Origin: an uncultured Bdellovibrionales bacterium
Lineage (GTDB): Bacteria > Bdellovibrionota > FAC87 > UBA2466
Length of the DNA: 56,460 bases
Direction of reading: 5' to 3'
NCBI GenBank assembly: GCA_937903155.1
Contig: CALCZU010000065.1
Span: forward strand, 1-56,460
Of the stretch, positions 44,389-52,864 are shown one piece after another (position 1 is the stretch's first letter; each line of letters starts with the position of its first letter). The translations under genes and the position numbers were made by a program. The notes beneath the pieces are model-generated. The model saw only the letters and a program-made list of their open reading frames with translations, ran no database searches and was not told the DNA's origin.

Positions 44389-45968
44389 GGGGAGGGGTGC
44401 TTGCTTTTCTTCTTCTCTGCACTTGGGTGGTTACGGTGTATCATCTTTCCACAGCGCCCGACCTCAAACTCCCTTTAAAATACTCTTTAGAAAATAAGAA
44501 GTTTATCCCTAAGCAAGTTCACGGGATTCACCAGTTGATCCTTTCGGGATCCCCCGTCGAACGAGGACTTTTTGCAGGAGAGAGAACGAAGGATCTTCTT
44601 TTCATCGAGGAAATGTCGCTTCAAAAAGAGTTAAAAAAAATCATCCCGAATGCATTTTTGCAGCGCGTGTTTTTTTTCGGTTTGATGCGATGGTTTTGGG
44701 GCGTCGAAAAATATTTCGAGAGTTCGATGCTGGAAGAAATGTGGGGAGTGTCAAAGGCGACCACCGATGGCCTTAATTTTCTTGCCGATCCGTATACCCG
44801 ACAAATTGCCTACCATGGCTTGCATGAAATCGGTCAGAGTATGGTCGATGCGAACCCTCAGTCTTTTGGTTGTACCGTGATCGCGTTGCCTTATAATAGC
44901 GGTTGGATTTTAGGACGAAATTTTGATTTCGAAGGCGGCCGCATTTTCGACGAGGAAAAAATCATGAAGTGGACCTACCCCGAAAAAGGGTATGCCTTTC
45001 TATCCGTCATCTGGGCGGGAATGGTAGGGGCTGTGACAGGGGTCAACGAAAAAGGGGTGTATATTTCGTTAAACGCTGCAGGGACTTCTGATTTTAAACG
45101 AATGGGAACTCCCTCAACGCTGGTTTTGGCCAAAGCGTTGCAATTTGCTGCAAATAAAGAAGAAGCGCGAAAAATCATCGAAGAATCGGAAATGTTTATC
45201 ACCGATATTTTCGTCGTGGCGGATAATCGGTCTGCTTCATTTCTAAGAATTGAAAAGTCTCCCAAAAGAGTGGCAGTACTAGAGCATCATTCCGCTACAG
45301 CGGTTGCCAACCATTTAGTGGATCCAATTTGGGCGAACGATAAAATTAACCGCATTCGCAGAGAAGAAATGACTTCGCAATCGCGACAAGAGCGAGGGGA
45401 ATACCTACTAAAAAAACTTCCGCGCCTAAACGAGTCGGAAAGCGTTCGGGCAGTTCTTGCAATTTTAAGAGACAAATCAAATGTGAAAGAGAAAAAACTG
45501 CATCTTGGCAATCGCGGCGCAATCGATGGATTAATTGCTACACACTCTGTGATTTGGAATTCGAAACGCAATATTCTCTACGTGAGCCAGGGTCCCTCGC
45601 TGTCGGGTCCCTTTTTGGGGGTGGATCTCCAGGCTTCGTTTCAGAAAAAAGAAATTGTGAAAGTGAAATCGCTTCCTGCCGACCCCGAAGTCAGTCCCGA
45701 AATTTATGCAAAGGTTTTTCTTTTGAATGAGAAGATTTCTAAAATCAAAATGCTTTTTGAGAAAGAGAAGATAGATTCTCTAAAATCGGAGCTAAATGAA
45801 GCCCATGCGCTCGGAATCGAGAACTGGAATTTGAGTGCGCTGCAAGGCGACTACGCGTTATTACAAAAGAATCTTAAACTTGCAAAAACGTATTGGTTAA
45901 AAGCGCAAGATCTCGAACCTCCTTATCTTGCAGATAGGGTCGAATTGAAAAGGAAGTTAAAGCGATGA
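44385..45968 (+). CDS. C45 family Ntn-hydrolase/acyltransferase (AAT-like)
   Basis: A 527-aa protein with an N-terminal membrane anchor (about residues 4-20) and a C45 (acyl-CoA:6-aminopenicillanate acyltransferase-like) domain. Cys163 in SFGCTVIALPYNSGWILG follows a Gly and would become the N-terminal nucleophile after self-cleavage; GRNFDFEGG, GMVGAVTGVNEKGVYISLNA and the downstream conserved Asn/Asp region fit the family. A TPR-like helical tail (about 450-527) ends the protein. It could transfer or hydrolyse the acyl chain in the periplasm. The gene overlaps its neighbours on both sides (ATGA). Confidence 0.85.
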   Translation: MRGGVLAFLLLCTWVVTVYHLSTAPDLKLPLKYSLENKKFIPKQVHGIHQLILSGSPVERGLFAGERTKDLLFIEEMSLQKELKKIIPNAFLQRVFFFGLMRWFWGVEKYFESSMLEEMWGVSKATTDGLNFLADPYTRQIAYHGLHEIGQSMVDANPQSFGCTVIALPYNSGWILGRNFDFEGGRIFDEEKIMKWTYPEKGYAFLSVIWAGMVGAVTGVNEKGVYISLNAAGTSDFKRMGTPSTLVLAKALQFAANKEEARKIIEESEMFITDIFVVADNRSASFLRIEKSPKRVAVLEHHSATAVANHLVDPIWANDKINRIRREEMTSQSRQERGEYLLKKLPRLNESESVRAVLAILRDKSNVKEKKLHLGNRGAIDGLIATHSVIWNSKRNILYVSQGPSLSGPFLGVDLQASFQKKEIVKVKSLPADPEVSPEIYAKVFLLNEKISKIKMLFEKEKIDSLKSELNEAHALGIENWNLSALQGDYALLQKNLKLAKTYWLKAQDLEPPYLADRVELKRKLKR

Positions 45969-46453
45969 AAAATCTCTTTTGGTCTCTCAGTATCTTCTTA
46001 GTTTCGTGTACGTCGATTCAGAAAAAGATCTCGGGACCCTTGGATCCAAATCGGGTTTTTCCGGATGGGACTTATCGCCATCGGGTGACATTGACTCAAG
46101 CCAACGGCAAAGAAAATGAATTCGAAGGCATTTTAAAACTAAAAGCCGATGAGATTCGAGTCATTGGGCTATCGCATTTCGGAAGCACTGTGTTTGAAAT
46201 CGTGGACCACAATGGAAAAATAGATCTCGCCATTTATTACGAGCCGATGAAAAAACACGAGGGGCAATTTAAGGATTTTTACGTCTCGATGAAAAAAATT
46301 CTGGTACAGAAAAATGACCAAGGAGAGATCACTTTGGACAACGGGGCTAAAGTCACTGTTGGAAAAAAAGACGAGAATCAGATTCCCGATTCATTTGAAA
46401 TTATCCACCCGAAGTTTAAAGTCCGCGTGAAGGTAGCAGGTTATGATCTTTAA
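45965..46453 (+). CDS. DUF3261-like lipoprotein
   Basis: A 162-aa predicted lipoprotein with lipobox FLVSC (Cys15) and a small beta-rich domain. GILKLKADEIRVIGLSHFGSTVFEIV resembles the DUF3261 lipoproteins of aryl polyene clusters (family pattern: strand, then GLSPLG, then FxL). It would be an outer-membrane partner of the LolA-like carrier. The ATG overlaps the C45 stop (ATGA). Family assignment is by pattern and context. Confidence 0.68.
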   Translation: MKNLFWSLSIFLVSCTSIQKKISGPLDPNRVFPDGTYRHRVTLTQANGKENEFEGILKLKADEIRVIGLSHFGSTVFEIVDHNGKIDLAIYYEPMKKHEGQFKDFYVSMKKILVQKNDQGEITLDNGAKVTVGKKDENQIPDSFEIIHPKFKVRVKVAGYDL

Positions 46454-46646
46454 GAAGGCTTTTTATTCCGTTTGTCTTTTTTGTCTTGTCTTTATGACGG
46501 CCGAAATCCTGGTGCGGCGATGGTACTGGAACCAGGTTCCGACTCAGTTGCCAAGTTTTTGGGTGTACACTTTAGTTTTGGTAAATCTCCTCTCTCTCCC
46601 GTATCTTCTCAAGCGGGTGGGAAAGAAAAAACCGGAAAGAAATTGA
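46443..46646 (+). CDS. Small two-helix membrane protein
   Basis: A 67-aa protein with two hydrophobic segments (FYSVCLFCLVFMTAEIL and FWVYTLVLVNLLSLPYLL) and a basic C-terminus. The start overlaps the end of the DUF3261-like gene by 11 bases; the 3' end overlaps the convergent glycosyltransferase gene by 38 bases. Codon use and the chain of overlaps support expression, but no family is recognised. It could be an accessory subunit of the exporter. Confidence 0.6.
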   Translation: MIFKKAFYSVCLFCLVFMTAEILVRRWYWNQVPTQLPSFWVYTLVLVNLLSLPYLLKRVGKKKPERN

Positions 46647-48564
46647 ACCATTGATAAGGGTTCTCTTTGACGTGAGCTTCTAGCGATTTTGCGAATAGAG
46701 AAGCACTTTCGTAAATTTCTTGTTCTTTCTCTTTTTCTGTCAGCACGAGGGTGTAGGGACTACTTGCGTAAAAACTATACTTTTTAAATGCCTTTCTAAA
46801 CCCAAAGGTAAAAATCAGGGGCACATCTAGAGCTAAAGCGATCCGAAAAGGGGAGACATCGATGGGAAGCAGCTTCCCCATAAAAGGAACGAGTTCGTAT
46901 CGAGAGTTGGACGGCCTGTCCGCCATCATTCCGACTGGGTTTCCCTCTTTTAGGAGGTTTTGGATGTCGAGTGAAGCGTGTTGAGTTCGATTGTGGTAAA
47001 TAATTTGCTCAGGCGTCTTCTTTTTGTCGGCGGGAACTCGGTTGGCTCCGTATTGAATGCTATGGAATTGGTTGAGTTTCCAATCCGAGCGGATTCGCTT
47101 TGAAGCAGTTTCCCAAGACCCCACATGAGCGCCTAAAAGAATCACCCCTTGCTTATTTTTGACAAGCGTTTGAATGTTTTCAAACCCATGTGACTCGGGT
47201 TGAACATCGAATTTTGTTAAGATCTCAAATCCTTTTTGATCCAACATGACTTTGCCGAATTCAAAGTAATGTTTTAGGACAAGTCCAGATCGTTTGAGAA
47301 AACCTGCGTCAGGAAGGACCGCCTTCCAATATTGTAATGAGGCGTAGGTTGCCTTCGGTGCGAAAATAAAAAAATAGGGAACGATAAAATATAAACAAAA
47401 GTAAGCCGCTCGAAATCCGAAAAGTTTTAAGACCTGTAAGAGAAACCAGTTCCCAAACTTTCCTCCTCGCGACTTTCCCGTCCATGCTTTGGGATCGGGT
47501 TTTAACTCTGCTTTCACTTTAAAAATAGAATACGTTAGTAAAAATGCCAAAACTCCTAAGACCGTTCCTAAAACGAGAGAACCCGACAACCATTGTGAGA
47601 AAAATAGTTTTGCCTCGGAGACCTCGATAGGAAGCGCTATCGGGACATCAGACGGAATTAAGTTTTGCCCGATGCGAATAGATCCTACTGCTATTAACGG
47701 GGCAAGGGGTGGAATCGAAACTTGTGTGCCTAAAAATAAAAGGCCTAAGTTGAGGGGCAGAAAAAGCGAAAACAAAATCACAAGCGGCGTATGAAACCCG
47801 AAGAAAGGTGTGGTGCCTATCAAAACGCCGAGTGCAATCGCCGTCGAAGATTTAAGCGGACTTAAGTTTTGACGGAAAAGCGATGTGACCACGAGAAGCG
47901 TATTTAAAAAAGAAATACGGATATTGTCGCGGATCTTATTAAAGTGGCTAATGCGTTTTTCTTTTTCTGCGTAGTGGCAGAGAACCGGAACTTCGACAAC
48001 CTTCATCCCTTTCCAAATTAAACGGATCAAGACTTCGATCTCAAAGTCATAGCGCTTACACCGAAATTTCATCATTTGAAGCGGGAAGAGCGGATAAACT
48101 CTGAGGCCTGATTGGGAATCATTCACTTGAGTTCCCGTTTCATAGTTCACCCAGAAATTTGAAAACTTTCTTCCAAAGCGGCTCATTTCCGGAACGGTTG
48201 TTCCACTGAGATCGCGCATTCCAATAATTAAACTCATCGGTGATTGCTCCGATGCCGCCAAAAGTTTTGAAATTTCTTCCACCGGGTGTTGCCCGTCGGC
48301 GTCGATGGAAAGGAGGTGAGTGTAACCTTCTTTCAAAGCCTCTTTGAATGCTATTTGAAGGGCAAAACCTTTCCCACTGTTTCTTGCTAGCGTGAAAATC
48401 CGAAGGCGCGGGTTGGGTTTTAGGACGGACTCCGCTTTTGGAGCTGAACCATCGTCGATAACGTAGACGGGAAGTTCCGTCTTTGCTAAGCAATCTTCCA
48501 CCACGTGCGAAACCGTTTCGTTGTGATTGTAAGTAGGGACGACAATGACGGTTCGAATCAGCAT
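46609..48564 (-). CDS. Fused GT2 glycosyltransferase - DUF2062 - LpxL-like acyltransferase
   Basis: A 651-aa three-domain protein. Residues about 1-220 are a GT2 glycosyltransferase (VVVPTYNHNETVSHVVEDCL, DADGQHP). About 235-370 is a DUF2062 membrane module (GVLIGTTPFFGFHTPLVILF, PPLAPLIAVGSIRIG). About 395-640 is an LpxL/HtrB-like lysophospholipid acyltransferase with the HX4E motif at His480-Glu485 (GAHVGSWE) and MADRPSNSRYELVPFMGK. Aryl polyene clusters carry a GT2-acyltransferase fusion; the DUF2062 insert is unusual. ATG 48564 overlaps the plsC-like stop (TAATG). Confidence 0.86.
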   Translation of the reverse strand: MLIRTVIVVPTYNHNETVSHVVEDCLAKTELPVYVIDDGSAPKAESVLKPNPRLRIFTLARNSGKGFALQIAFKEALKEGYTHLLSIDADGQHPVEEISKLLAASEQSPMSLIIGMRDLSGTTVPEMSRFGRKFSNFWVNYETGTQVNDSQSGLRVYPLFPLQMMKFRCKRYDFEIEVLIRLIWKGMKVVEVPVLCHYAEKEKRISHFNKIRDNIRISFLNTLLVVTSLFRQNLSPLKSSTAIALGVLIGTTPFFGFHTPLVILFSLFLPLNLGLLFLGTQVSIPPLAPLIAVGSIRIGQNLIPSDVPIALPIEVSEAKLFFSQWLSGSLVLGTVLGVLAFLLTYSIFKVKAELKPDPKAWTGKSRGGKFGNWFLLQVLKLFGFRAAYFCLYFIVPYFFIFAPKATYASLQYWKAVLPDAGFLKRSGLVLKHYFEFGKVMLDQKGFEILTKFDVQPESHGFENIQTLVKNKQGVILLGAHVGSWETASKRIRSDWKLNQFHSIQYGANRVPADKKKTPEQIIYHNRTQHASLDIQNLLKEGNPVGMMADRPSNSRYELVPFMGKLLPIDVSPFRIALALDVPLIFTFGFRKAFKKYSFYASSPYTLVLTEKEKEQEIYESASLFAKSLEAHVKENPYQWFNFFPVFSFPPA

Positions 48565-49340
48565 TAGTACGCTTCTTGAAGAACTTTCCAGCAATGATCC
48601 CTTAATTGTTCGGCGCTTGAGAAATCTTTGGGATGAATCGCAGGGAGTTGGATAAGCGACATTTTTTTTCCATACGCGATTCCACTTACCCCTTTGGGCC
48701 AAACGTGGTCTGTGCCCTTAAACAAGAAGGGAATCATGGGCACCTGCGCTTTCATCGCCACATGAAATGGGAAAAGATGAAATGCCTGAATTCCCGAAAA
48801 GCCTTTTTCACAACGGGTCATCTCTGGAAAAAGGTGAACCGGATCTCCTTTTTTGATCGCTTCAACCATTTTTTCCATTGCGCCCAAATAGGATTTTTTA
48901 TCTCCTTTTTTGACGGGAAAGTTTTGTAAAGCCCAAAGCATGATATTTAAAAAAGGAATTTTATACAGCGCTGATTTTGTGACGACCCGAATGTTTTGAA
49001 TTTTAGTGAGTAGGATGAACATGTCCAAGTGCGAGCGGTGGTTGGAGAACGTGAGATATCCCGCGCGGAAATTTTTCCATTGAGGAAGATCGACATCCGT
49101 TTGTAATTGATACCAGGGTTGGCTTTTCATAAGAAAATCCACGCCGTTCTTCAATACGATTCCTCCGACAAACCAAAGGGGGCGAAAAAACCGGCCTAAA
49201 ACCAAACAGGGAAGTGCTACAAAGTAAGCGGCAATGCCCCCCACCCATATAATTGAAATCAAGAAGTAAAACATCCAAATGCGTGAGTAACGGCTGTTAC
49301 TCAATGCAATGGGAACCCCTGTTTTGACTTCACTCAGCAC
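48564..49340 (-). CDS. PlsC-type lysophospholipid acyltransferase
   Basis: A 258-aa membrane-associated acyltransferase. A membrane segment at about residues 27-55 precedes the catalytic HX4D motif in FSNHRSHLDMF, then FPEMTRCEKGFSG (variant of the PlsC glycerol-phosphate motif EGTRS) and IPFLFKGTDHVWPKG. Starts with GTG at 49340, with AAGGAAG 9 bases upstream. It is coupled to the fused glycosyltransferase gene and diverges from the ketoreductase gene. It probably acylates a glycerol- or sugar-linked intermediate of the cluster product. Confidence 0.86.
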   Translation of the reverse strand: MLSEVKTGVPIALSNSRYSRIWMFYFLISIIWVGGIAAYFVALPCLVLGRFFRPLWFVGGIVLKNGVDFLMKSQPWYQLQTDVDLPQWKNFRAGYLTFSNHRSHLDMFILLTKIQNIRVVTKSALYKIPFLNIMLWALQNFPVKKGDKKSYLGAMEKMVEAIKKGDPVHLFPEMTRCEKGFSGIQAFHLFPFHVAMKAQVPMIPFLFKGTDHVWPKGVSGIAYGKKMSLIQLPAIHPKDFSSAEQLRDHCWKVLQEAY

Positions 49341-49352
49341 GATCGTTATCTT
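49324..49352 (+). promoter_or_regulatory. Predicted promoter for ketoreductase-FAD-ketosynthase unit
   Basis: TTGACT (49324-49329) and TATCTT (49347-49352) are separated by 17 bases; the start point would lie near 49359, 37 bases before ATG 49396. The -35 element lies within the first codons of the divergent plsC-like gene. Confidence 0.55.
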
Positions 49353-49395
49353 CCTTTTTTAGTAAGAAACTGAAAATAGCCCTGAGGTGTAAGAG

Positions 49396-50157
49396 ATGCA
49401 AGAAAATGAAGCTAACCCGGTGAAAAGGATGGCACTTGTCACTGGAGCAAGCTCCGGAATTGGGCAAGCTGTGGCGGTTCGCTTGGCACAGGATGGTTTT
49501 CATATCATTGCCCATTACCACAAAAACCAGAAGGGCGCCGAAGAGACGTTTTCTAAGATCCACGAGCTGAAGGGCACGGCCGAAGTTGTTCAGTTTGATA
49601 CGAAAGATAGAATGGCGATGGAGAGTGCGATTGATAAGGTCTTCTGCACCCGCGAAGGGCTCACTCCATTTGCACTCATTAACAATGCGGGATTACACCG
49701 CGACAATCTTGCTGGATTAATGTCGGATGAAGAATTCGACGAAGTTTTAAAAACGAACACTTCTGGACCTTTCTATCTTTTAAGACATTGTACCCGGAAG
49801 TTCTTAAGACTCAGAGCTGGTTCTATTGTGAATATCAGTTCACTTGCGGGGCAAACCGGAAATGCGGGACAGATCAATTACGCGGCGTCAAAAGCAGCCT
49901 TGATCGCTATGACGAAAACTTTAGCGATGGAAGTGGGAAGTCGCGGCATTCGAGTCAATGCGGTGGCTCCCGGACTGATTGAAACGGAAATGATCAAAGG
50001 CATTCCGCAAATTGAAGAATTTAAAAAGAGAATCCCAATGGGACGTTTTGGAAGCCCTCAGGAAGTTGCAGGGGCTGTTTCATTTTTATGTTCCAGCGAT
50101 TCCACTTACATCACAGGCCATACCCTGAGCGTGAATGGAGGCCTCTTTCCTTCATGA
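49396..50157 (+). CDS. 3-ketoacyl-ACP reductase (FabG-like)
   Basis: A 253-aa short-chain dehydrogenase. The NADPH site is LVTGASSGIGQAVA, the active site carries Ser in NISSLAG and the Tyr-Lys pair in INYAASKAAL, and INNAG is present. It would reduce each beta-keto unit made by the cluster ketosynthases. The upstream GAGG site fits ATG 49396. The stop overlaps the FAD oxidoreductase start (ATGA). Housekeeping FabG is not excluded by sequence alone, but the location argues for a dedicated enzyme. Confidence 0.9.
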   Translation: MQENEANPVKRMALVTGASSGIGQAVAVRLAQDGFHIIAHYHKNQKGAEETFSKIHELKGTAEVVQFDTKDRMAMESAIDKVFCTREGLTPFALINNAGLHRDNLAGLMSDEEFDEVLKTNTSGPFYLLRHCTRKFLRLRAGSIVNISSLAGQTGNAGQINYAASKAALIAMTKTLAMEVGSRGIRVNAVAPGLIETEMIKGIPQIEEFKKRIPMGRFGSPQEVAGAVSFLCSSDSTYITGHTLSVNGGLFPS

Positions 50158-51656
50158 AGACTTGGGACGTTGTGATTATCGGATCGGGGATTTCATCTCT
50201 GACCAGTGCGGCTCTTCTTGCTAAAAAAGGAAAATCCGTTTGTGTTTTAGAAAAGCACACCAAGCCCGGCGGGTACTTACATTGCTTTAACCGTTTTGGA
50301 ATTCAGTACGATACGGGCGGGCATTATGTCGGCGCTTTGGATCCGGGCCAGCCTTTTCACACGCTCTTAAATTACCTAGGGGTTTGGGATAAAAATCTTT
50401 TTAGCCCGTTAGATCCGAGTGGCTTTGATGTTTTGCAATTCCCGAGTTTTAAAATTGAAATTCCTAAAGGCTATGAAGCGTTGATCGCACGCCTCTCAAG
50501 CGTTTTCCCTAGCGAGGCCTCTGGGATTAAAACTTATTTTTCAAAGGTGAGTGAAACGGTTAAACTTTTTCCGACGTATTCTTTTAACTCAGAAATCGAT
50601 GACAGTGCACTTCTCTCCGTTTTAAATGCCTCGGTGAAGACGGTCGTTGACGAGCACGTTCGGGACGAAAAACTGAAAGCGGTTCTTTTTGCCTACTCAG
50701 CGCTTTACGGTGTTTTCCCTGAACACATGTCGTTTGGATTGCATTGCCTTGTGGTGGATTCGATCATCAGAGGATCTTACGGTTTCAAAAATGGAGGCGA
50801 TGCGCTCGCTCAGAAATTTGTGGAGCTCATCCGAAAAAGTGGTGGCGAGGTCAGACTTAAATCTAAAGTCATGCGCCTTGAAACAAACGAGAAACGCATT
50901 ACAAATGTGATTTTGGAAACTGGAGAAACCCTCAAAGCAGAATGGGTGATTTCAGGGATTCACCCGAAGGCGACTTTTAGGCTACTCGCAGATGCACCTC
51001 AAACGCCCGCATTTATGAGTCGACTCAATAAAATCCAAGAAAGCGTCGGGCTTTTTGGCCTCTACGGTTATGGACTATCAGAAATCGACCTCTCACCTGA
51101 AAAAAATTATTATTATTTCACCTCTGAAAATACGTCTGAGTTTTTAACTTATGACAAACCGACCGATCCGCCGAAAGTTCTTTTTATGGCGCGAAATGAT
51201 AGAAAAAACGTGGAGAGTGGAAAAAGGCCCGTCACTATTCACTCGGCTTGCCCAATTTCGTGGTTTTCGGATTGGCGTGGAACTCGAGTCAATCGTCGTC
51301 AAAAAGAGTATTACGAACTAAAAGACGCAGTCGCCGGAGCTGTTTTGAAATCTGTGGATCGTTATCTCCCCAATTTCTCGAATTGGATTGAGGACTACGA
51401 TACCTCTACTCCGCTCACCAATATTTGTTTCAATGGTTCAGAAGAAGGAACGGCTTACGGAATTTACCACTCCATTGAAAATACAGGTCTGAGAGCACTC
51501 GGTCCGCGCACGCATTTTTCGAATCTTTTACTGACGGGACAAAGCACCCTTTGTCCCGGATTCTTGGGCTCTGCGATCTCTGGATTGCGAAGTGCGGGCC
51601 ATTTGGTTGGGATGAAGCCTATCTTAAAGGAGTTATCGCAATGGGCAAATACATGA
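50154..51656 (+). CDS. CrtI/RetSat-like FAD-dependent oxidoreductase
   Basis: A 500-aa flavoprotein. The dinucleotide-binding motif VVIIGSGISSLTSAALL (residues 6-22) and LEKHTKPGGYLHCF are followed by FNRFGIQYDTGGHYVGAL, the pattern of phytoene desaturase and retinol saturase relatives; the C-terminal FAD motif is in FSNLLLTGQSTLCPGFLGS. It could introduce or saturate double bonds in the chain; similar enzymes occur in flexirubin clusters. ATG 50154 is chosen because it overlaps the ketoreductase stop; the frame is open 22 codons upstream. Confidence 0.86.
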   Translation: MKTWDVVIIGSGISSLTSAALLAKKGKSVCVLEKHTKPGGYLHCFNRFGIQYDTGGHYVGALDPGQPFHTLLNYLGVWDKNLFSPLDPSGFDVLQFPSFKIEIPKGYEALIARLSSVFPSEASGIKTYFSKVSETVKLFPTYSFNSEIDDSALLSVLNASVKTVVDEHVRDEKLKAVLFAYSALYGVFPEHMSFGLHCLVVDSIIRGSYGFKNGGDALAQKFVELIRKSGGEVRLKSKVMRLETNEKRITNVILETGETLKAEWVISGIHPKATFRLLADAPQTPAFMSRLNKIQESVGLFGLYGYGLSEIDLSPEKNYYYFTSENTSEFLTYDKPTDPPKVLFMARNDRKNVESGKRPVTIHSACPISWFSDWRGTRVNRRQKEYYELKDAVAGAVLKSVDRYLPNFSNWIEDYDTSTPLTNICFNGSEEGTAYGIYHSIENTGLRALGPRTHFSNLLLTGQSTLCPGFLGSAISGLRSAGHLVGMKPILKELSQWANT

Positions 51657-52864
51657 AAGTTGTCATCACCGGATGTGGAGTGATTAGTTCTTTGGGAAAT
51701 GATCCTCAGACGATGTTTGAATCGTTGCTTAAAAACGAAACGGGCGTCAAAGCTTTTCCCGATTGGAAAAAGTATAATGGGTTGCATTCTTTTTTGGGCG
51801 CTCCGGCGAAACCCTACGATGAAAAAACGATCCCCCGAAGTGCGCGACGGAGTATGTCGCGAATGTCTGAGATGGCGGTTCTCGCGTCCAAGCAAGCGCT
51901 TTCGCACGCGCGTCTGTCTTTGACGGGAGATAATTTACGAAATCTTCTGATTTTAGGATCGACAACAGGAAGCCCGGACACGTTAGAAACGTACTTTAAA
52001 AAGCTGATCGAAAAAGGAGGCCCGGAGGGACAACTCTCGACTTCTTTTTTCAAAGTGATGAATCACTCGGTTGCCGCAAATGTCGCGATGGGATTGGAAG
52101 TAAAAATTCCAAACCTCGCGCCTTCTTCGGCTTGTAGCAGTTCTTCACAAGCGATTGCACTGGGTTGGGAGCTTCTTCAAACAGGTTTATATGATGTAGT
52201 TGTTGCGGGTGGCGCCGACGAACTTCATTATACGAGCACGGCCGTCTTTGATAACGTGCTTGCAGCTTCACGAGGTTACAATGATTCTCCTTCGATGTCG
52301 CCTCGACCGTTTGATCAAAAACGGGATGGGCTTGTCGTATCTGAAGGTGCCGCGATTGTAATTTTAGAAACCGAAGAGCATGCAAAAAAACGAGAAGCTC
52401 GGATTTTGGGTGAACTTGTCTCGGGGTCTTATTACTGCGATGGAAATCATATGGCGCAGCCACAATCGGATTCTATGATTGTCGCCATGAATGAAGCGCT
52501 TCGACGCGGTGGAGTGAATGCGTCCGACGTGGGTTATGTGAATGCGCATGCGACGGGAACAATCTTGGGAGATATTCAAGAAGCTAAAGCGACCTTTGAA
52601 GTCTTTGGAGATAAAGTTCCGGTCTCAAGTTTAAAAGGGCATTTCGGTCATAGCTTGGCCGCCTGCGGATCGATGGAGATTATTGCGAGTCTCGAGATGA
52701 TGCATCGAAATATCTTAATTCCGACACGCAATCTCGAAACGCCTGATCCGGAATGTGGTGGCCTCAATTTGATTCAAACGCCGGTGGAGCAAAAGACGCA
52801 GTATGCGCTCTCGAATAACTTCGCTTTCGGTGGAATGAATACAAGTCTTATCTTAAAAGTTTAG
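51641..52864 (+). CDS. Beta-ketoacyl-ACP synthase (second cluster ketosynthase)
   Basis: A 407-aa condensing enzyme of the FabF/aryl-polyene type with complete triad: Cys165 in PSSACSSSSQAIALG, His303 in VNAHATGTILGD, His337 in KGHFGHSLAACG. ATG 51641 has AAAGGAG 7 bases upstream; a second ATG at 51653 overlaps the FAD gene stop. Together with the first ketosynthase it gives the cluster two active condensing enzymes plus one CLF-like partner, as in aryl polyene systems. The 3' end overlaps the convergent helical-protein gene by 17 bases. Confidence 0.9.
   Translation: MGKYMKVVITGCGVISSLGNDPQTMFESLLKNETGVKAFPDWKKYNGLHSFLGAPAKPYDEKTIPRSARRSMSRMSEMAVLASKQALSHARLSLTGDNLRNLLILGSTTGSPDTLETYFKKLIEKGGPEGQLSTSFFKVMNHSVAANVAMGLEVKIPNLAPSSACSSSSQAIALGWELLQTGLYDVVVAGGADELHYTSTAVFDNVLAASRGYNDSPSMSPRPFDQKRDGLVVSEGAAIVILETEEHAKKREARILGELVSGSYYCDGNHMAQPQSDSMIVAMNEALRRGGVNASDVGYVNAHATGTILGDIQEAKATFEVFGDKVPVSSLKGHFGHSLAACGSMEIIASLEMMHRNILIPTRNLETPDPECGGLNLIQTPVEQKTQYALSNNFAFGGMNTSLILKV

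Noticed and set aside
48565..48702. 46-codon N-terminal extension of the fused glycosyltransferase
   Set aside because: It overlaps the plsC-like gene, has no family similarity, and ATG 48564 forms a TAATG coupling with the upstream stop.
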